Below are positions 24,704-33,426 of a DNA stretch of 64,000 nt, one piece after another. The notes under the pieces are model-generated. The model ran no database searches. It saw only the letters and a list, made by a program, of their open reading frames with translations, and had not been told where the DNA came from. The first letter of the stretch is position 1, and each line of letters opens with the position of its first letter. The position numbers and the translations under genes are program-made. Source of the DNA: Rhodoferax sp. OV413 (GTDB lineage Bacteria > Pseudomonadota > Gammaproteobacteria > Burkholderiales > Burkholderiaceae_C); assembly GCA_945861785.1 (NCBI GenBank), contig CAMAWD010000024.1, positions 1-64,000 of the forward strand. Reading direction: 5' to 3'.

Positions 24704-26457
24704 TTGTGGGCTCCCGAGTAGTCACGCACGCCGGGCGGCGACTTGGTGATCACCACATCGAGGTAGTCAACCGTCGGCATTTTCTGGCCCTGGTAATGCG
24801 CCATGCTGTGGCGCAGGTAGTTCTGGTCATCGCGGTCCACGAAATCGAGCCGCTGGTGCGCACCGCGCGATTCCCTGCGCGCCAGTGCGCCAACGGTCAG
24901 GGCAGATGCACACTCCAGCATCGAGCCCAGCTCCAGCACCTGGAACAGGTCGGTGTTGAACACGTTGCTCTTGTCGTTGAGCACCACGTTCTGGTAACGC
25001 TGGCGCAGTTGCTGGATCTTGTCGACGGCCTCCTGCAGACCTGCCTCGGTGCGGTAGATGCCGGCGTTCTTCTCCATCGTGTCCATCATCTCCTTGCGCA
25101 GGCCCGACATGGACTCGGTGCCGTCGGTGCACGAGAACAAGGCACGGATACGTGCCTGCGATTCCTTGGCCTGCGCCTCCAGCGCTGCCGTGTTGGCCGC
25201 TGGCAGGCCCTGAAGGTGGGCGATGGCGGACATCGCGGCCGACTTGCCGAACACCAGCAGTTCCACCAGCGAGTTCGACCCCAGCCGGTTGGCGCCGTTG
25301 AGGCTGACACAGGCGCATTCGCCGGCCGCGAACAGGCCGGGCAGCGTGGTTGCGGCCTGGGTGTTGGTGGAGATGCCACCCATCATGTAATGCACCACCG
25401 GGCGGATCGGCACGGCGTCGGTCACGATGTCCACGCCCAGGTAGGCGATGGCCAGTTCGCGCACCAGCGGCAGGCGTTCGTTGATGGTTTTCTCTCCCAG
25501 ATGGCGCATGTCGAGCATCACACACTCGCCCCACTGCGTGCTCACGGTGTTGCCCTTTTGCAGCTCATGCCAGTAGGCCTGGCTGACACGGTCGCGCGGG
25601 CCCAGCTCCATGGTCTTGAGCTCGGGCTTGCCCAAGGGGGTCTCTGGGCCCATACCGTAATCCTGCAGGTAGCGCCGCCCGTTCTTGTTGACCAGCACCC
25701 CACCCTCGCCGCGGCAGGCCTCGGTCAGCAGGCTGCCGGTGTTGGGCAGGCCGGTGGGGTGGTACTGCACGAACTCCATGTCCTTGAGCGGCACGCCGGC
25801 GCGGTAGGCCATGGCCATGCCGTCGCCGGTCTTGATCGCACCGTTGGTGCTGAACGGGAAGATCCGCCCGGCCCCGCCGCCAGCAATGATGACCGCACCG
25901 GCGTTGAACTGCTTGACCATGCCGCTGCGCATCTCCATCGCGGTCAGGCCCTGGCAACGACCGTCGTCCACCAGCAGGTCCAGCGCGTAGTACTCGTCGA
26001 AGCGGGTGATGGACGGGAACTGCAGCGTGGTCTGGAACAAGGTGTGCAGGATATGGAAGCCCGATTTGTCGGCTGCAAACCAGGTGCGCTGTTTCTTCAT
26101 GCCGCCAAACGGCCGAACCGCCACCGAACCATCGGCCTCACGGTTCCAGGGGCAGCCCCAGTGCTCGAGCTGGGTCAGCTCCTTGGGGGCTTCACGCACG
26201 AAATATTCGACGCAGTCCTGGTCCGACAACCAGTCGCCGCCACCCACGGTGTCGTCGAAATGCATGTCGAAGCTGTCGTCTGGCTTGACCACACCCGCCG
26301 CACCACCCTCGGCGGCGCAGGTGTGGCTGCGCATCGGGTAGACCTTGGAGATCAGCGCGATGCGCAGCGCCGGGGCGCTTTGCGCCAGCGCGATGGCGGC
26401 GCGCAAACCGGCGCCGCCGGCCCCGACGATAGCAACGTCGGTGGTGATCAATTCCAT
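24700..26457 (-). CDS. frdA: fumarate reductase flavoprotein subunit
   Basis: A 585-residue flavoprotein. It starts MELITTDVAIVGAGGAG, the FAD-binding fold; His45 in MRSHTCAAEGG is the covalent FAD attachment residue; VQYHPTGLP and TEACRGEGG form the dicarboxylate site and NRLGSNSLVELLVFG the second FAD contact. It reduces fumarate to succinate (reversible in principle). Start ATG 26457 fits the family and lies 104 bp downstream of the cytochrome gene. E. coli-type FrdCD anchors and adjacent rquA favour the reductase direction over succinate dehydrogenase. Confidence 0.92.
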   Translation of the reverse strand: MELITTDVAIVGAGGAGLRAAIALAQSAPALRIALISKVYPMRSHTCAAEGGAAGVVKPDDSFDMHFDDTVGGGDWLSDQDCVEYFVREAPKELTQLEHWGCPWNREADGSVAVRPFGGMKKQRTWFAADKSGFHILHTLFQTTLQFPSITRFDEYYALDLLVDDGRCQGLTAMEMRSGMVKQFNAGAVIIAGGGAGRIFPFSTNGAIKTGDGMAMAYRAGVPLKDMEFVQYHPTGLPNTGSLLTEACRGEGGVLVNKNGRRYLQDYGMGPETPLGKPELKTMELGPRDRVSQAYWHELQKGNTVSTQWGECVMLDMRHLGEKTINERLPLVRELAIAYLGVDIVTDAVPIRPVVHYMMGGISTNTQAATTLPGLFAAGECACVSLNGANRLGSNSLVELLVFGKSAAMSAIAHLQGLPAANTAALEAQAKESQARIRALFSCTDGTESMSGLRKEMMDTMEKNAGIYRTEAGLQEAVDKIQQLRQRYQNVVLNDKSNVFNTDLFQVLELGSMLECASALTVGALARRESRGAHQRLDFVDRDDQNYLRHSMAHYQGQKMPTVDYLDVVITKSPPGVRDYSGAHK

Positions 26458-26561
26458 GGGGTTCTTTCGGCTATTGGACGTATTGCCAGCTACCGGTGAA
26501 CATCGTCCCGGCGTCGCGTGCGCGCCGCAGACGCGCAACCACGCAGCTTGGGCGGGGTTGA

Positions 26562-27041
26562 TCAGTATTTGAGCTTGAGCTTGTCGAACTGCTCTTTGGT
26601 CAAGGCCGGAACACTTCCACGCGCTGCCATGCGGTTGAGATTCCAGCCACCTTCGCCGACCCAGGCTTTCAGGATCGCGAGGTTCGCCTTGCGCTCGGCG
26701 TCTGTTTCCCCCAGGTGTTTGTACATGTTGCCCGGCTTTCCATCAGCGTATTGGCTGGTGCCGTCGTCCATACGGCGCATGATGGCGCCGGTCGAGGGAT
26801 ACGCCACCAGAATCACCAGATGCTCATAGTTGTCCAGGCGCGGGCCGACTTTGGCTTTCTTCCATTTCTCTTCATCGAGCTTGAATTCGGCCATGCTCGG
26901 AGCATCGGGTGCCGAATGGCACTCGTAGCAATACTTCTTCATCATCGGTTCGATGTCTTTGCGGTAGCTCGCATCCTGCTGCGCCAATGCTGGCGCAACC
27001 ATCGTCGCGCAGAACAAGGCCGTCATTAGTTTGAGTCTCAT
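26562..27041 (-). CDS. periplasmic monoheme c-type cytochrome
   Basis: A 159-residue protein with a signal peptide (MRLKLMTALFCATMVAPALA, cleavage before QQDA) and one heme site CYECH near residue 38. Beyond the first 60 residues it does not look like a classical class I cytochrome c; LEDN-like and DDGTSQYADGKPGNMYKHLG segments suggest a planctomycete-type or cytochrome-like PSCyt domain. It lies between frdA and the NapC-like gene, all in the same direction. Its partner is unknown. Confidence 0.8.
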   Translation of the reverse strand: MRLKLMTALFCATMVAPALAQQDASYRKDIEPMMKKYCYECHSAPDAPSMAEFKLDEEKWKKAKVGPRLDNYEHLVILVAYPSTGAIMRRMDDGTSQYADGKPGNMYKHLGETDAERKANLAILKAWVGEGGWNLNRMAARGSVPALTKEQFDKLKLKY

Positions 27042-27082
27042 ACGATTGCTCCTTGGTTAAAGGCACACAAAAATACACAAAA

Positions 27083-27670
27083 TCACGGCTTCAGAATCTT
27101 CCCAAACAACTCGGCAGGACCGGGGCCTTCAGGCTCCTTGTGCGCGATGCCGAAGTGGCACTCGATGCATGTCAGTTTCTCGGCTTTTCCCTTGGCATGC
27201 CGCGCCTGCGCCTTGGCCGATTGCAGATCGACGCTCATCTTGTCTGCCCTGTGGCAGCTTCGACACTCGTGTGAGTCACTGGCTTTCATTTCAGCCCAGA
27301 CCGTCTGCGCCATGGCCGAGCGCTTGGCTTCGAATTTCTCTTTTGTGTTGATGGACGGGGAGATGTAGGTGTAGTACAAATCCTTGGATGCCTTGATCTT
27401 GGCCCACACCAAGGGCCCCGGCTCGTGGGGAACATGGCAGTCTGTGCAGATCGCCCGCACGCCGGTGCGGTTGGTGTCATGGACCGTGCCCTTGAACTCG
27501 GCGTAGTTGTAGGACATTTCATGGCAACTGACGCAGAACTCCTCTGTGCTGGTGTAGGCCAGAACATACGCACCCGAAATTCCGACCGAGACCGAGAAGA
27601 CGAGCAACCCGGTTGCCAGAACAAGCACCAGCTTCCAGCGGTTGCGCATCGACTTGAGCAGAGCTCTCAT
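27083..27670 (-). CDS. NapC/NirT-family tetraheme cytochrome c
   Basis: A 195-residue protein with one N-terminal membrane helix (about residues 13-35) and four CXXCH sites: CVSCH, CTDCH, CRSCH and CIECH. NapC/NirT proteins take electrons from the quinol pool and pass them to periplasmic partners. Here the monoheme cytochromes on both sides are likely partners. It gives the cluster a periplasmic outlet for (rhodo)quinol electrons in addition to the cytoplasmic fumarate reductase. Confidence 0.92.
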   Translation of the reverse strand: MRALLKSMRNRWKLVLVLATGLLVFSVSVGISGAYVLAYTSTEEFCVSCHEMSYNYAEFKGTVHDTNRTGVRAICTDCHVPHEPGPLVWAKIKASKDLYYTYISPSINTKEKFEAKRSAMAQTVWAEMKASDSHECRSCHRADKMSVDLQSAKAQARHAKGKAEKLTCIECHFGIAHKEPEGPGPAELFGKILKP

Positions 27671-27704
27671 GGGGGTGTCTCTTGTGTGCCGGAATAGGGC
27701 CGGC

Positions 27705-28052
27705 TCAGCGCGACAGGATGTACTTGACCAGGTTCTTGGTCTCTGGCTCGGTCGCCTTCAGGATCTGGTGCTCTTCTTCGATGCCATCGATCTTGATCTT
27801 GGTGCCGCTGGTGAGGTGTTTGGCGAGCTTGGCTTCGCCATCCGCCTTGCCCTTGTACTTGGCGGCCGTTTCTTTGTAGGGCGGCCCCTCTTTTTTCTTG
27901 TCCACCGAATGGCACTTGGTGCACTTGTTCTTCTGGAGCAGTGCTTCGGCACCAGCAACGTCGGTGGCTTGCGCGAAAACAGACGACATGCCCACGGCCA
28001 TGCCTACCCCAAGAACCAGTGAAGTGAAGATGTGGCGGCGGGGTGTTGTCAT
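27705..28052 (-). CDS. small class I-like cytochrome c
   Basis: A 115-residue exported protein (signal to about SSVFA) with a heme site CTKCH near residue 44. After it, GPPYKETAAKYKGK is the usual cytochrome c core, but the C-terminal part has KIDGIEEEHQILKATE where a Met ligand is expected; no Met follows the heme site, so the sixth ligand may be a His or absent. It is the first gene of the cluster behind the FNR box. Confidence 0.85.
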   Translation of the reverse strand: MTTPRRHIFTSLVLGVGMAVGMSSVFAQATDVAGAEALLQKNKCTKCHSVDKKKEGPPYKETAAKYKGKADGEAKLAKHLTSGTKIKIDGIEEEHQILKATEPETKNLVKYILSR

Positions 28053-28111
28053 GGGTCAATCTCCTCGTTGTGCTTTGGAGAACAGTGTGCGCGGTGCACC
28101 GCACAACCCAT

Positions 28112-28125
28112 TTGATAAAGATCAA
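28112..28125. promoter_or_regulatory. FNR/ANR box
   Basis: TTGATAAAGATCAA is a perfect TTGAT-N4-ATCAA dyad. Its centre (28118.5) is 66 bp upstream of the first cytochrome start at 28052, leaving room for a class II promoter with the site near -41. FNR-type proteins bind this sequence without oxygen, so the cytochrome genes, and probably frdABCD-rquA by readthrough, would be induced anaerobically. The rest of the 332-bp gap up to 28384 shows nothing else recognisable. Confidence 0.8.
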
Positions 28126-28384
28126 GCACCGGCATCTGGTGCAAAAAGATGAACCACTACGGCATCCAGATCAACGCCCATTGTTGCAAGCAGGCACGAG
28201 TCGTGGAAAGCCTCGCCCATCAGACCAGTCGGCCAAGGGGGCCCTGGAGGAGTGGAAAATCCGAGCACCCGAGCCCAGACACCGCCCCCGCGGCCATCCT
28301 CCAAACCCGCACGCTGCCTACCCCACCACGCCACTTCGGACGACCCGCTCTACCTGGTGTTCCAGAACCAGGTCGGCGGGCGCG

Positions 28385-28891
28385 TCAGAAGACGCCCAAA
28401 GCCAACCCGTTGCCCAGCGCCTCGCCCAGGTCTTCGCAGGCCTGGAGTTCGGCCGGGGCAAGGGTCTTGGGCGCCGCAATCGCCTCGGGGGTCTGGGCCC
28501 GGGTGCAGACGATCATGGATTCGGCCACCTTGCGCAGCCGCCAGCCGGTGGCGATGCGCTCGACCTGGCGCAGCGCATTGCTGCCGTCACTACCTGCACA
28601 CACCATCAGGGCGTAGGGCCGGCCATTGAGCTGACCCAGCACCGGGTAATAACTGCGGTCGAAGAAATCCTTCATCACACCCGCAACCGCAGCCAGGTTT
28701 TCGGGCGTCGCAAACAGATAACCATGGGCAGCAAGCAGGTCGGCCGGACCAGCGTCCTGCGCCCTGACCAAGCGCACCCGCACACCCGCAGAGCGTTCGG
28801 CACCGCGGCAGGCGGCCTGCGCCATCTGTGCCGTGCCCCCCGTGGACGAGTGGTACACAATCAGCAGGACGGGAATACTCGGATCGGTCAC
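28385..28891 (-). CDS. flavodoxin-like NAD(P)H-dependent oxidoreductase
   Basis: A 168-residue flavodoxin-fold protein. VLLIVYHSSTGGTAQMAQA is the FMN phosphate loop, ATPENLAAVAGVMKDFFDRSYYP the second loop, and VCAGSDGSNALRQVERI the third. Homologues are FMN-dependent reductases of unknown substrate. It is divergent from the Nudix gene and convergent with nothing obvious; probably a single-gene unit. Confidence 0.8.
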   Translation of the reverse strand: MTDPSIPVLLIVYHSSTGGTAQMAQAACRGAERSAGVRVRLVRAQDAGPADLLAAHGYLFATPENLAAVAGVMKDFFDRSYYPVLGQLNGRPYALMVCAGSDGSNALRQVERIATGWRLRKVAESMIVCTRAQTPEAIAAPKTLAPAELQACEDLGEALGNGLALGVF

Positions 28892-28971
28892 AGGGCTGGG
28901 TTCATGGGGTCCTTTTCAGCATACCACCGCCCCACCCCACCAACCACGCGCAACAAGCTCCGCCCCCCACC

Positions 28972-29631
28972 ATGGAACTCGACCCCTCACTGCGCGCCCT
29001 GATCACCACCCATCTGCGCGGCTTTCATGTCCAGGCGGCTGCGCCCTCGGGCCACCGCAGCGCAGCCGTCGCCGTGGCTGTCACCGAAGAAGGGCTGGGC
29101 GCGCGGGTGGGAGGTTTGGCGCGGCCCCTCGCCTGGAGCACCCGGGCCGCGCTGATCCTGACCCGGCGTGCGTCCCACCTCGGCAACCACGCCGGCCAAT
29201 GGGCCTTGCCCGGTGGACGTATCGACGCCGGCGAAACCCCGGAACAGGCAGCACTGCGTGAGATGGCCGAAGAGGTGGGCCTGCAGCTCGAACCCGACGC
29301 GGTGATCGGGCGGCTGGACGACTTTGTCAGCCGCTCGGGCTACATCATCACGCCGGTGGTGGTGTGGGCGGGCAAGGCCCCGGTGCTCGTGCCCAACCCC
29401 GGCGAGGTGGCCAGCGTGCACCGCATTGCGGTGAGCGAGTTCATGCGTGCGGATGCGCCCCTGCTCGAACCGATCGCCGACAGTGTGCACCCGGTGCTGC
29501 GCATGCCGATCGGCCGCAACTGGATTGCCGCACCCACCGCAGCCGTGCTGTACCAGTTTCGCGAGGTTTGTATCGCGGGCCGCGCAACACGGGTGGCGCA
29601 TTTCGAGCAGCCGTTGTTTGCGCGCAAGTGA
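28972..29631 (+). CDS. Nudix hydrolase, CoA pyrophosphatase type
   Basis: A 219-residue hydrolase. The Nudix box is present (GGRIDAGETPEQAALREMAEE followed by VGL), preceded by NHAGQWALPG and the upstream LLTRR-like strand seen in NudL/CoA diphosphatases. It would cleave CoA or similar nucleotide diphosphates to control their level. ATG 28972 is preferred over codons further upstream that lie in the divergent promoter region. Confidence 0.85.
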   Translation: MELDPSLRALITTHLRGFHVQAAAPSGHRSAAVAVAVTEEGLGARVGGLARPLAWSTRAALILTRRASHLGNHAGQWALPGGRIDAGETPEQAALREMAEEVGLQLEPDAVIGRLDDFVSRSGYIITPVVVWAGKAPVLVPNPGEVASVHRIAVSEFMRADAPLLEPIADSVHPVLRMPIGRNWIAAPTAAVLYQFREVCIAGRATRVAHFEQPLFARK

Positions 29632-29695
29632 CGCGCGCGTGGGCCGCTGGCCCAAGGCAAATTGCCGGGTCGAGCGACAACCCGCTGCACGACAT

Positions 29696-31072
29696 TCAAA
29701 CGCGCACCAGCCGAATCGGCAAGCCATCACGCGGCTTGGCGATGGGTGCGTACGCGTAGTCAGGCACATACGCCGCGGGCACGCTCCATTTCCAATGGCG
29801 CAACAGCGGCAGCAACACCGCCTTGACCTGCATCGCCGCGAAATGCAGCCCCAGGCACATGTGGGCGCCCCCGCCAAACGGGGACCAGGCAAAAGCGTGC
29901 CGCCGGTGTTCAGCGCGATCAGCTGAAAACCGCTCGGGGTCGAACTGCAGCGGGTTGCTCCACCACTCGGGCGAGCGGTGCACCTGGATCGGAAAAACCG
30001 CCACCGGGGTGCCGGCCGGAATACGTTTGCCATGGATCTCGACATCCACCAAGGCACGCCGGGCGATGGTCGGCAAGGGCTGGTACAGGCGCAAGGCTTC
30101 CTTGAAAACCAGCTCGGTGTCGGTCATCAGTTCCAGGTCGTCCAAGGTGGGCCCGTTGCGGCAACCAGGCTCCAGCGCCGTGCCAACCCGCTGCGCCTCC
30201 TGGCGAAGGCGATCCTGCCACTCCGGGTGCCGGGCCAGGGCAAACACCATCGTCGTGATGGCGCTGGTGGTGGTGTCGTGCGCGGCCATCATGATGAAGA
30301 TCAGGTGGTCCACGATTTCTTCGTCGCTGTACTGCTTGCCGGCTTCATCACGGGCCTGGCAGAGCTGGGTGAACAGGTCGCTGCCCTGGCTTGCGCGGCG
30401 CTGGGCTACACGCTCACGGATGAAACCGGCCAGGCGCGCCCGGGCGTTCACGCCACGCGCATAGGTGCGCCCCAGAACGGGAATACGCACAATCGCCACC
30501 GAAGCCGCCACCAGGTCGGAAAAGTCTGCGCTGATCCGGTCGATCTCGGAATCGAGCTGGGTGCCCAGAAACACATCGGCCGCAATCGCCAGGGTGAGGC
30601 GCTTGATGGCCGGACAGAACTTCAGGTTGCCGGCGGCGCCCCACTGCGCGACAGCCGCCTCGATGCGCGGGGTCATCGCCTCCAGGTAACGCGCCAGCGC
30701 CTCCTTGCGAAAAGCGGGCAGCATCAGCCTGCGGTGCCAGCGGTGGTCATCCGCGTCGCGCAGCATCAATCCGCGCGGAAAAAGGTCGGCCAGCACACGC
30801 TCCCAGCCGTGCTTGGCGGAGAAGCGTCCTGCCCGGTCGGACAGCACCATTTCGTTGGCCTGGGCCGACATCAGGTAGACAGACTGCCCGAACATCCACC
30901 AGCCGCGCGACACCGGGCCGCATTTGGCGTGCACACGCTGTGCAAACGCCAACGTGTTGGACAGGAAACGCGCTTCGCTGACCATCGGCCAGTCACCCGT
31001 GCTGGGAATGTGGGCCAGGGATGCACGTGGCGCCCGCCCGGGGCGACCAGGCTGGACAGCGGGCTGCGTCAA
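29696..31072 (-). CDS. cytochrome P450
   Basis: A soluble bacterial P450 of about 430-458 residues. Visible are the I-helix oxygen motif AAHDTTTS, the ExxR helix KEALRLYQP, and the heme loop FGGGAHMCLGLHFA with the Cys thiolate ligand. There is no membrane anchor. The start is uncertain: TTG 31072 keeps the Pro-rich lead and SLAHIPSTGDWP; the first in-frame ATG is 30985 and would remove it. No ferredoxin or reductase gene is adjacent. Substrate unknown. Confidence 0.88.
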   Translation of the reverse strand: MTQPAVQPGRPGRAPRASLAHIPSTGDWPMVSEARFLSNTLAFAQRVHAKCGPVSRGWWMFGQSVYLMSAQANEMVLSDRAGRFSAKHGWERVLADLFPRGLMLRDADDHRWHRRLMLPAFRKEALARYLEAMTPRIEAAVAQWGAAGNLKFCPAIKRLTLAIAADVFLGTQLDSEIDRISADFSDLVAASVAIVRIPVLGRTYARGVNARARLAGFIRERVAQRRASQGSDLFTQLCQARDEAGKQYSDEEIVDHLIFIMMAAHDTTTSAITTMVFALARHPEWQDRLRQEAQRVGTALEPGCRNGPTLDDLELMTDTELVFKEALRLYQPLPTIARRALVDVEIHGKRIPAGTPVAVFPIQVHRSPEWWSNPLQFDPERFSADRAEHRRHAFAWSPFGGGAHMCLGLHFAAMQVKAVLLPLLRHWKWSVPAAYVPDYAYAPIAKPRDGLPIRLVRV

Positions 31073-31154
31073 CGCTGTGGCCCGAACGGTGCGCGTCGGC
31101 GCTTTGAATCGTGGATTTGGTTCATGTCGTGCGCCACATTGTTGCACCACGGCG

Positions 31155-31760
31155 TCAGCGCAATGCCAGCCAGATCTCGTTGCGCCGCAGGAACCATGGT
31201 GTAAACGGCGCGTTGTACCGGGCCAGTACCGGCTCGCCCTGGGTCGCCACGCCGGCGGTGTCCAGGGCGGCCCGCAGCAACGCCAGGTGCTGCTCGTAGT
31301 TGGACTGCGACCACGTCCCCGAGTAACGGATTGCTGCCCACTGGCTGGCCGGAACCAGGCGCAGCTGCACCCGGGCATCCAGGGGTTCGGGTGCGGTGTC
31401 GAGGGTCACGCCCTTGGGCAGGACGAACTGCACCCGCATACCACCCGCTACGGCCGCCTGGGTCACGGGAGCGGTCATCTCCATGCGCACGGGTGCCGCG
31501 GTCTGGGTCACGGGCGCCGTCATCGCAAACTTTTTCTCGCCCTTGTTCTTTCCGAAGATGTAACCCGCCAGGATCGGAAAGGCCTGGTTGCCGGCATCGT
31601 CGGCAGTGCTCTGCAAGACCACCTCGGCAACCATATAGGGCGCGTACTTGCGCAACTCCACACCGTCGAACTTGCGCACAAGCTCGTAGTCGGGCTCTTC
31701 GATGGCGTGGCTTGACAGAGGCATGGCCGTGAAGATGAGCAACAGCAATTGGCGAATCAT
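31155..31760 (-). CDS. SOUL heme-binding family protein, exported
   Basis: A 201-residue protein with a signal peptide (MIRQLLLLIFTAMPLSSHA) and a SOUL domain: YELVRKFDGVELRKYAPYMVAEV at the start, KFAMTAPVTQ twice, and YNAPFTPWFLRRNEIWLAL at the end. SOUL/HBP proteins bind heme or related tetrapyrroles; the bacterial role is unclear. ATG 31760 gives a clean signal peptide. It is co-directional with the P450 gene downstream. Confidence 0.88.
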   Translation of the reverse strand: MIRQLLLLIFTAMPLSSHAIEEPDYELVRKFDGVELRKYAPYMVAEVVLQSTADDAGNQAFPILAGYIFGKNKGEKKFAMTAPVTQTAAPVRMEMTAPVTQAAVAGGMRVQFVLPKGVTLDTAPEPLDARVQLRLVPASQWAAIRYSGTWSQSNYEQHLALLRAALDTAGVATQGEPVLARYNAPFTPWFLRRNEIWLALR

Positions 31761-31829
31761 GGTGTAAACCTGCAAAGTTGATCGAGTGTGTGTCAGCTGA
31801 AGACGGCGGCGCGAGCCCGGCACCTCAGG

Positions 31830-32906
31830 TCAAGACCTTGCAGGGATGCGGGGCGCGGGCAATGCGCCACGCGCTTGTGGTGGGGAGTCCGGGGGCAGCA
31901 TCATGCCCTCATGCAGGGCCACGTGCTCGAGAGCAGCCTCGAACCGCACCCTTGCAGCACCAGCCACCTGCCGCAGGTACGCGTGGATTTCGGCGTCTGC
32001 GGCGCTGCGGTGCGCACACTCGGCGCTGTAATCCTCGAACTGCGACAGTTGGATCAGCAACTCGGCCACATGGCGCGGGCACTGGCATGCGACCGTGGAG
32101 CCAAGCCCTCCAAACTCGGCCAAGGCGCCGTCGTTCCAGCGACGCGGTGCCAAGGCCGGGCCCGCCAAAGTTGCAGTGCGCGTCGATGGTCGCGCCTCAG
32201 GTGCTGCTGACAGCACACCTTGCAGCCATTGCCCAAACACGGTGTCGTTCTGTGGCTCGCGCAGCAAGGTGAATCCGGCTGCTGCCAGCGCAGCACAGGT
32301 GGAATCGGCAGCAAACCGGTAGAGCACCGCCTGGGGCACAGTGGCGAGGTCCGGTGCGGCGGATTGAAAGGCCGCCAGCCAGGACGGATGCAGGCGCGGC
32401 TCGCAATGCAGCACCGCATCGACCGACGCACCCCGCAGTGCTGCTTCGGCATGCGCCACATCGTCGAATGGGCCCAGCCATGACACGCGCCGGCAGAGGT
32501 GGCGCAGCAGCGCGGGTCGGTGCAGCCGCGGGGCCAGCGCCATGCCAACCACAGCCACTCGCCACGGACGAAGTTGCCCCGGAGTGCCCGGCTGGGGTTC
32601 GTCGTCGACGCAATTGGCCGTGGCGCTGGTGTGGGCTGCGGCGACCTCCTGCAGTTGCTGCATATCCAGCGGCGCCAGACTGCCGATGGCATGGCCAAGG
32701 TCGCTCAACTGCTTGAGCAACACCAGGCGCCGGACATCGGCGGCGCAATAGAGACGCTGCCCACCGGGAGACAGCACCGCCTGGGTCAAGCCGTAACGCC
32801 GCTCCCACACGCGCAGGGTTGCCACCGGCATACGCAGCATGCGCGCCACGGCTCCGCTGCGATGCTGCGTCACGGGTTTGGCGATGGGACTGTGCGGCAG
32901 TGGCAT
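31830..32906 (-). CDS. MerR-family regulator of the LitR/CarH-like group without a visible B12 domain
   Basis: A 358-residue protein. Residues 15-85 are a MerR winged helix (RSGAVARMLRMPVATLRVWERRYGL, SPGGQRLY). The C-terminal 250 residues are Ala/Arg-rich and lack the helical bundle and DxHxxG motif of the cobalamin domain of CarH and class I LitR. It diverges from the HiPIP/photolyase genes with two direct-repeat operators in between, so it probably controls both. A light or photo-oxidative signal is inferred from the photolyase neighbourhood; the sensing mechanism is not visible. Confidence 0.75.
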   Translation of the reverse strand: MPLPHSPIAKPVTQHRSGAVARMLRMPVATLRVWERRYGLTQAVLSPGGQRLYCAADVRRLVLLKQLSDLGHAIGSLAPLDMQQLQEVAAAHTSATANCVDDEPQPGTPGQLRPWRVAVVGMALAPRLHRPALLRHLCRRVSWLGPFDDVAHAEAALRGASVDAVLHCEPRLHPSWLAAFQSAAPDLATVPQAVLYRFAADSTCAALAAAGFTLLREPQNDTVFGQWLQGVLSAAPEARPSTRTATLAGPALAPRRWNDGALAEFGGLGSTVACQCPRHVAELLIQLSQFEDYSAECAHRSAADAEIHAYLRQVAGAARVRFEAALEHVALHEGMMLPPDSPPQARGALPAPRIPARS

Positions 32907-32913
32907 GTTTCAC

Positions 32914-33009
32914 TCAATTTTTTCAATACCGACCATAAATGACCTGCTATTGAACCGGATTATCCTTCAATTTTTTCGGTGTTTGGATAAATTACCCACT
33001 ATTGAAACG
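32914..33009. promoter_or_regulatory. two tandem copies of an operator-like element
   Basis: TCAATTTTTTC is followed about 25 bp later by ATAAAT and CT-ATTGAA in both 32914-32958 and 32967-33009, a direct repeat of period about 53 bp in the AT-rich gap between the MerR-type and HiPIP genes. TATACT at 33017-33022 is a possible -10 for the rightward genes. MerR-group regulators of this kind often bind several direct sites in such gaps. Confidence 0.6.
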
Positions 33010-33089
33010 TTATTTACTATACTTGACCCACATTTTGCAAGCAGCACGCTGCCTCTCGGATCTTTCCCTACCAACCCAAGGAGTTCTCC

Positions 33090-33398
33090 ATGACAAAACC
33101 AGTTCAACGTCGCGTCTTCCTGATGGCCGTGGCAACCGCTTCGGCAGCAATCGGCGTCAACGCCCAGGCACAGGCGCTCGTCGATGAAAAAGACGCCCAG
33201 GCCGCGGCTTTGGGTTATGTCGCCGACACCAAACGCGCTGATGCCAAGAAATACCCGAAACATGCAGCAACCCAGAACTGCACCAACTGCACCCTGTACC
33301 AAGGTAAACCCACCGACAAAGCCGGTGGATGCGCCCTGTTTGGCGGCAAACAGGTCGCCGGACCGGGTTGGTGCAGCGCGTGGGCCAAAAAGGCCTGA
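33090..33398 (+). CDS. high-potential iron-sulfur protein (HiPIP)
   Basis: A 102-residue exported protein. The N-terminus is a twin-arginine signal (VQRRVFLMAVATASA), and the mature part has four Cys in the HiPIP order: CTNC, then GGCALF and GPGWCSAW. HiPIPs carry a [4Fe-4S] 3+/2+ cluster and shuttle electrons in the periplasm, in photosynthetic and some respiratory betaproteobacteria. Here it is first in a rightward cluster with DUF2256 and photolyase genes. Confidence 0.93.
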   Translation: MTKPVQRRVFLMAVATASAAIGVNAQAQALVDEKDAQAAALGYVADTKRADAKKYPKHAATQNCTNCTLYQGKPTDKAGGCALFGGKQVAGPGWCSAWAKKA

Positions 33399-33426
33399 CA
33401 CCTCGCACCAGCGGGCGAGCACCACC

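Noticed and set aside
24700-26457. Succinate dehydrogenase SdhA instead of FrdA
   Set aside because: The partner anchors are of the heme-less FrdC/FrdD type and the locus contains rquA and an FNR box; sdh anchors with heme ligands are absent. Reversibility cannot be excluded.
26540-26580. A second FNR-like site (TTGAT-CAGT-ATTTG) near the end of the first cytochrome gene
   Set aside because: The right half is degenerate and overlaps the stop codon of the cytochrome gene; not good enough to call.
28122-28334. A 70-codon minus-strand frame upstream of the cytochrome genes
   Set aside because: It overlaps the FNR box region, is Gly/Arg-rich with no family pattern, and has no ribosome binding site.
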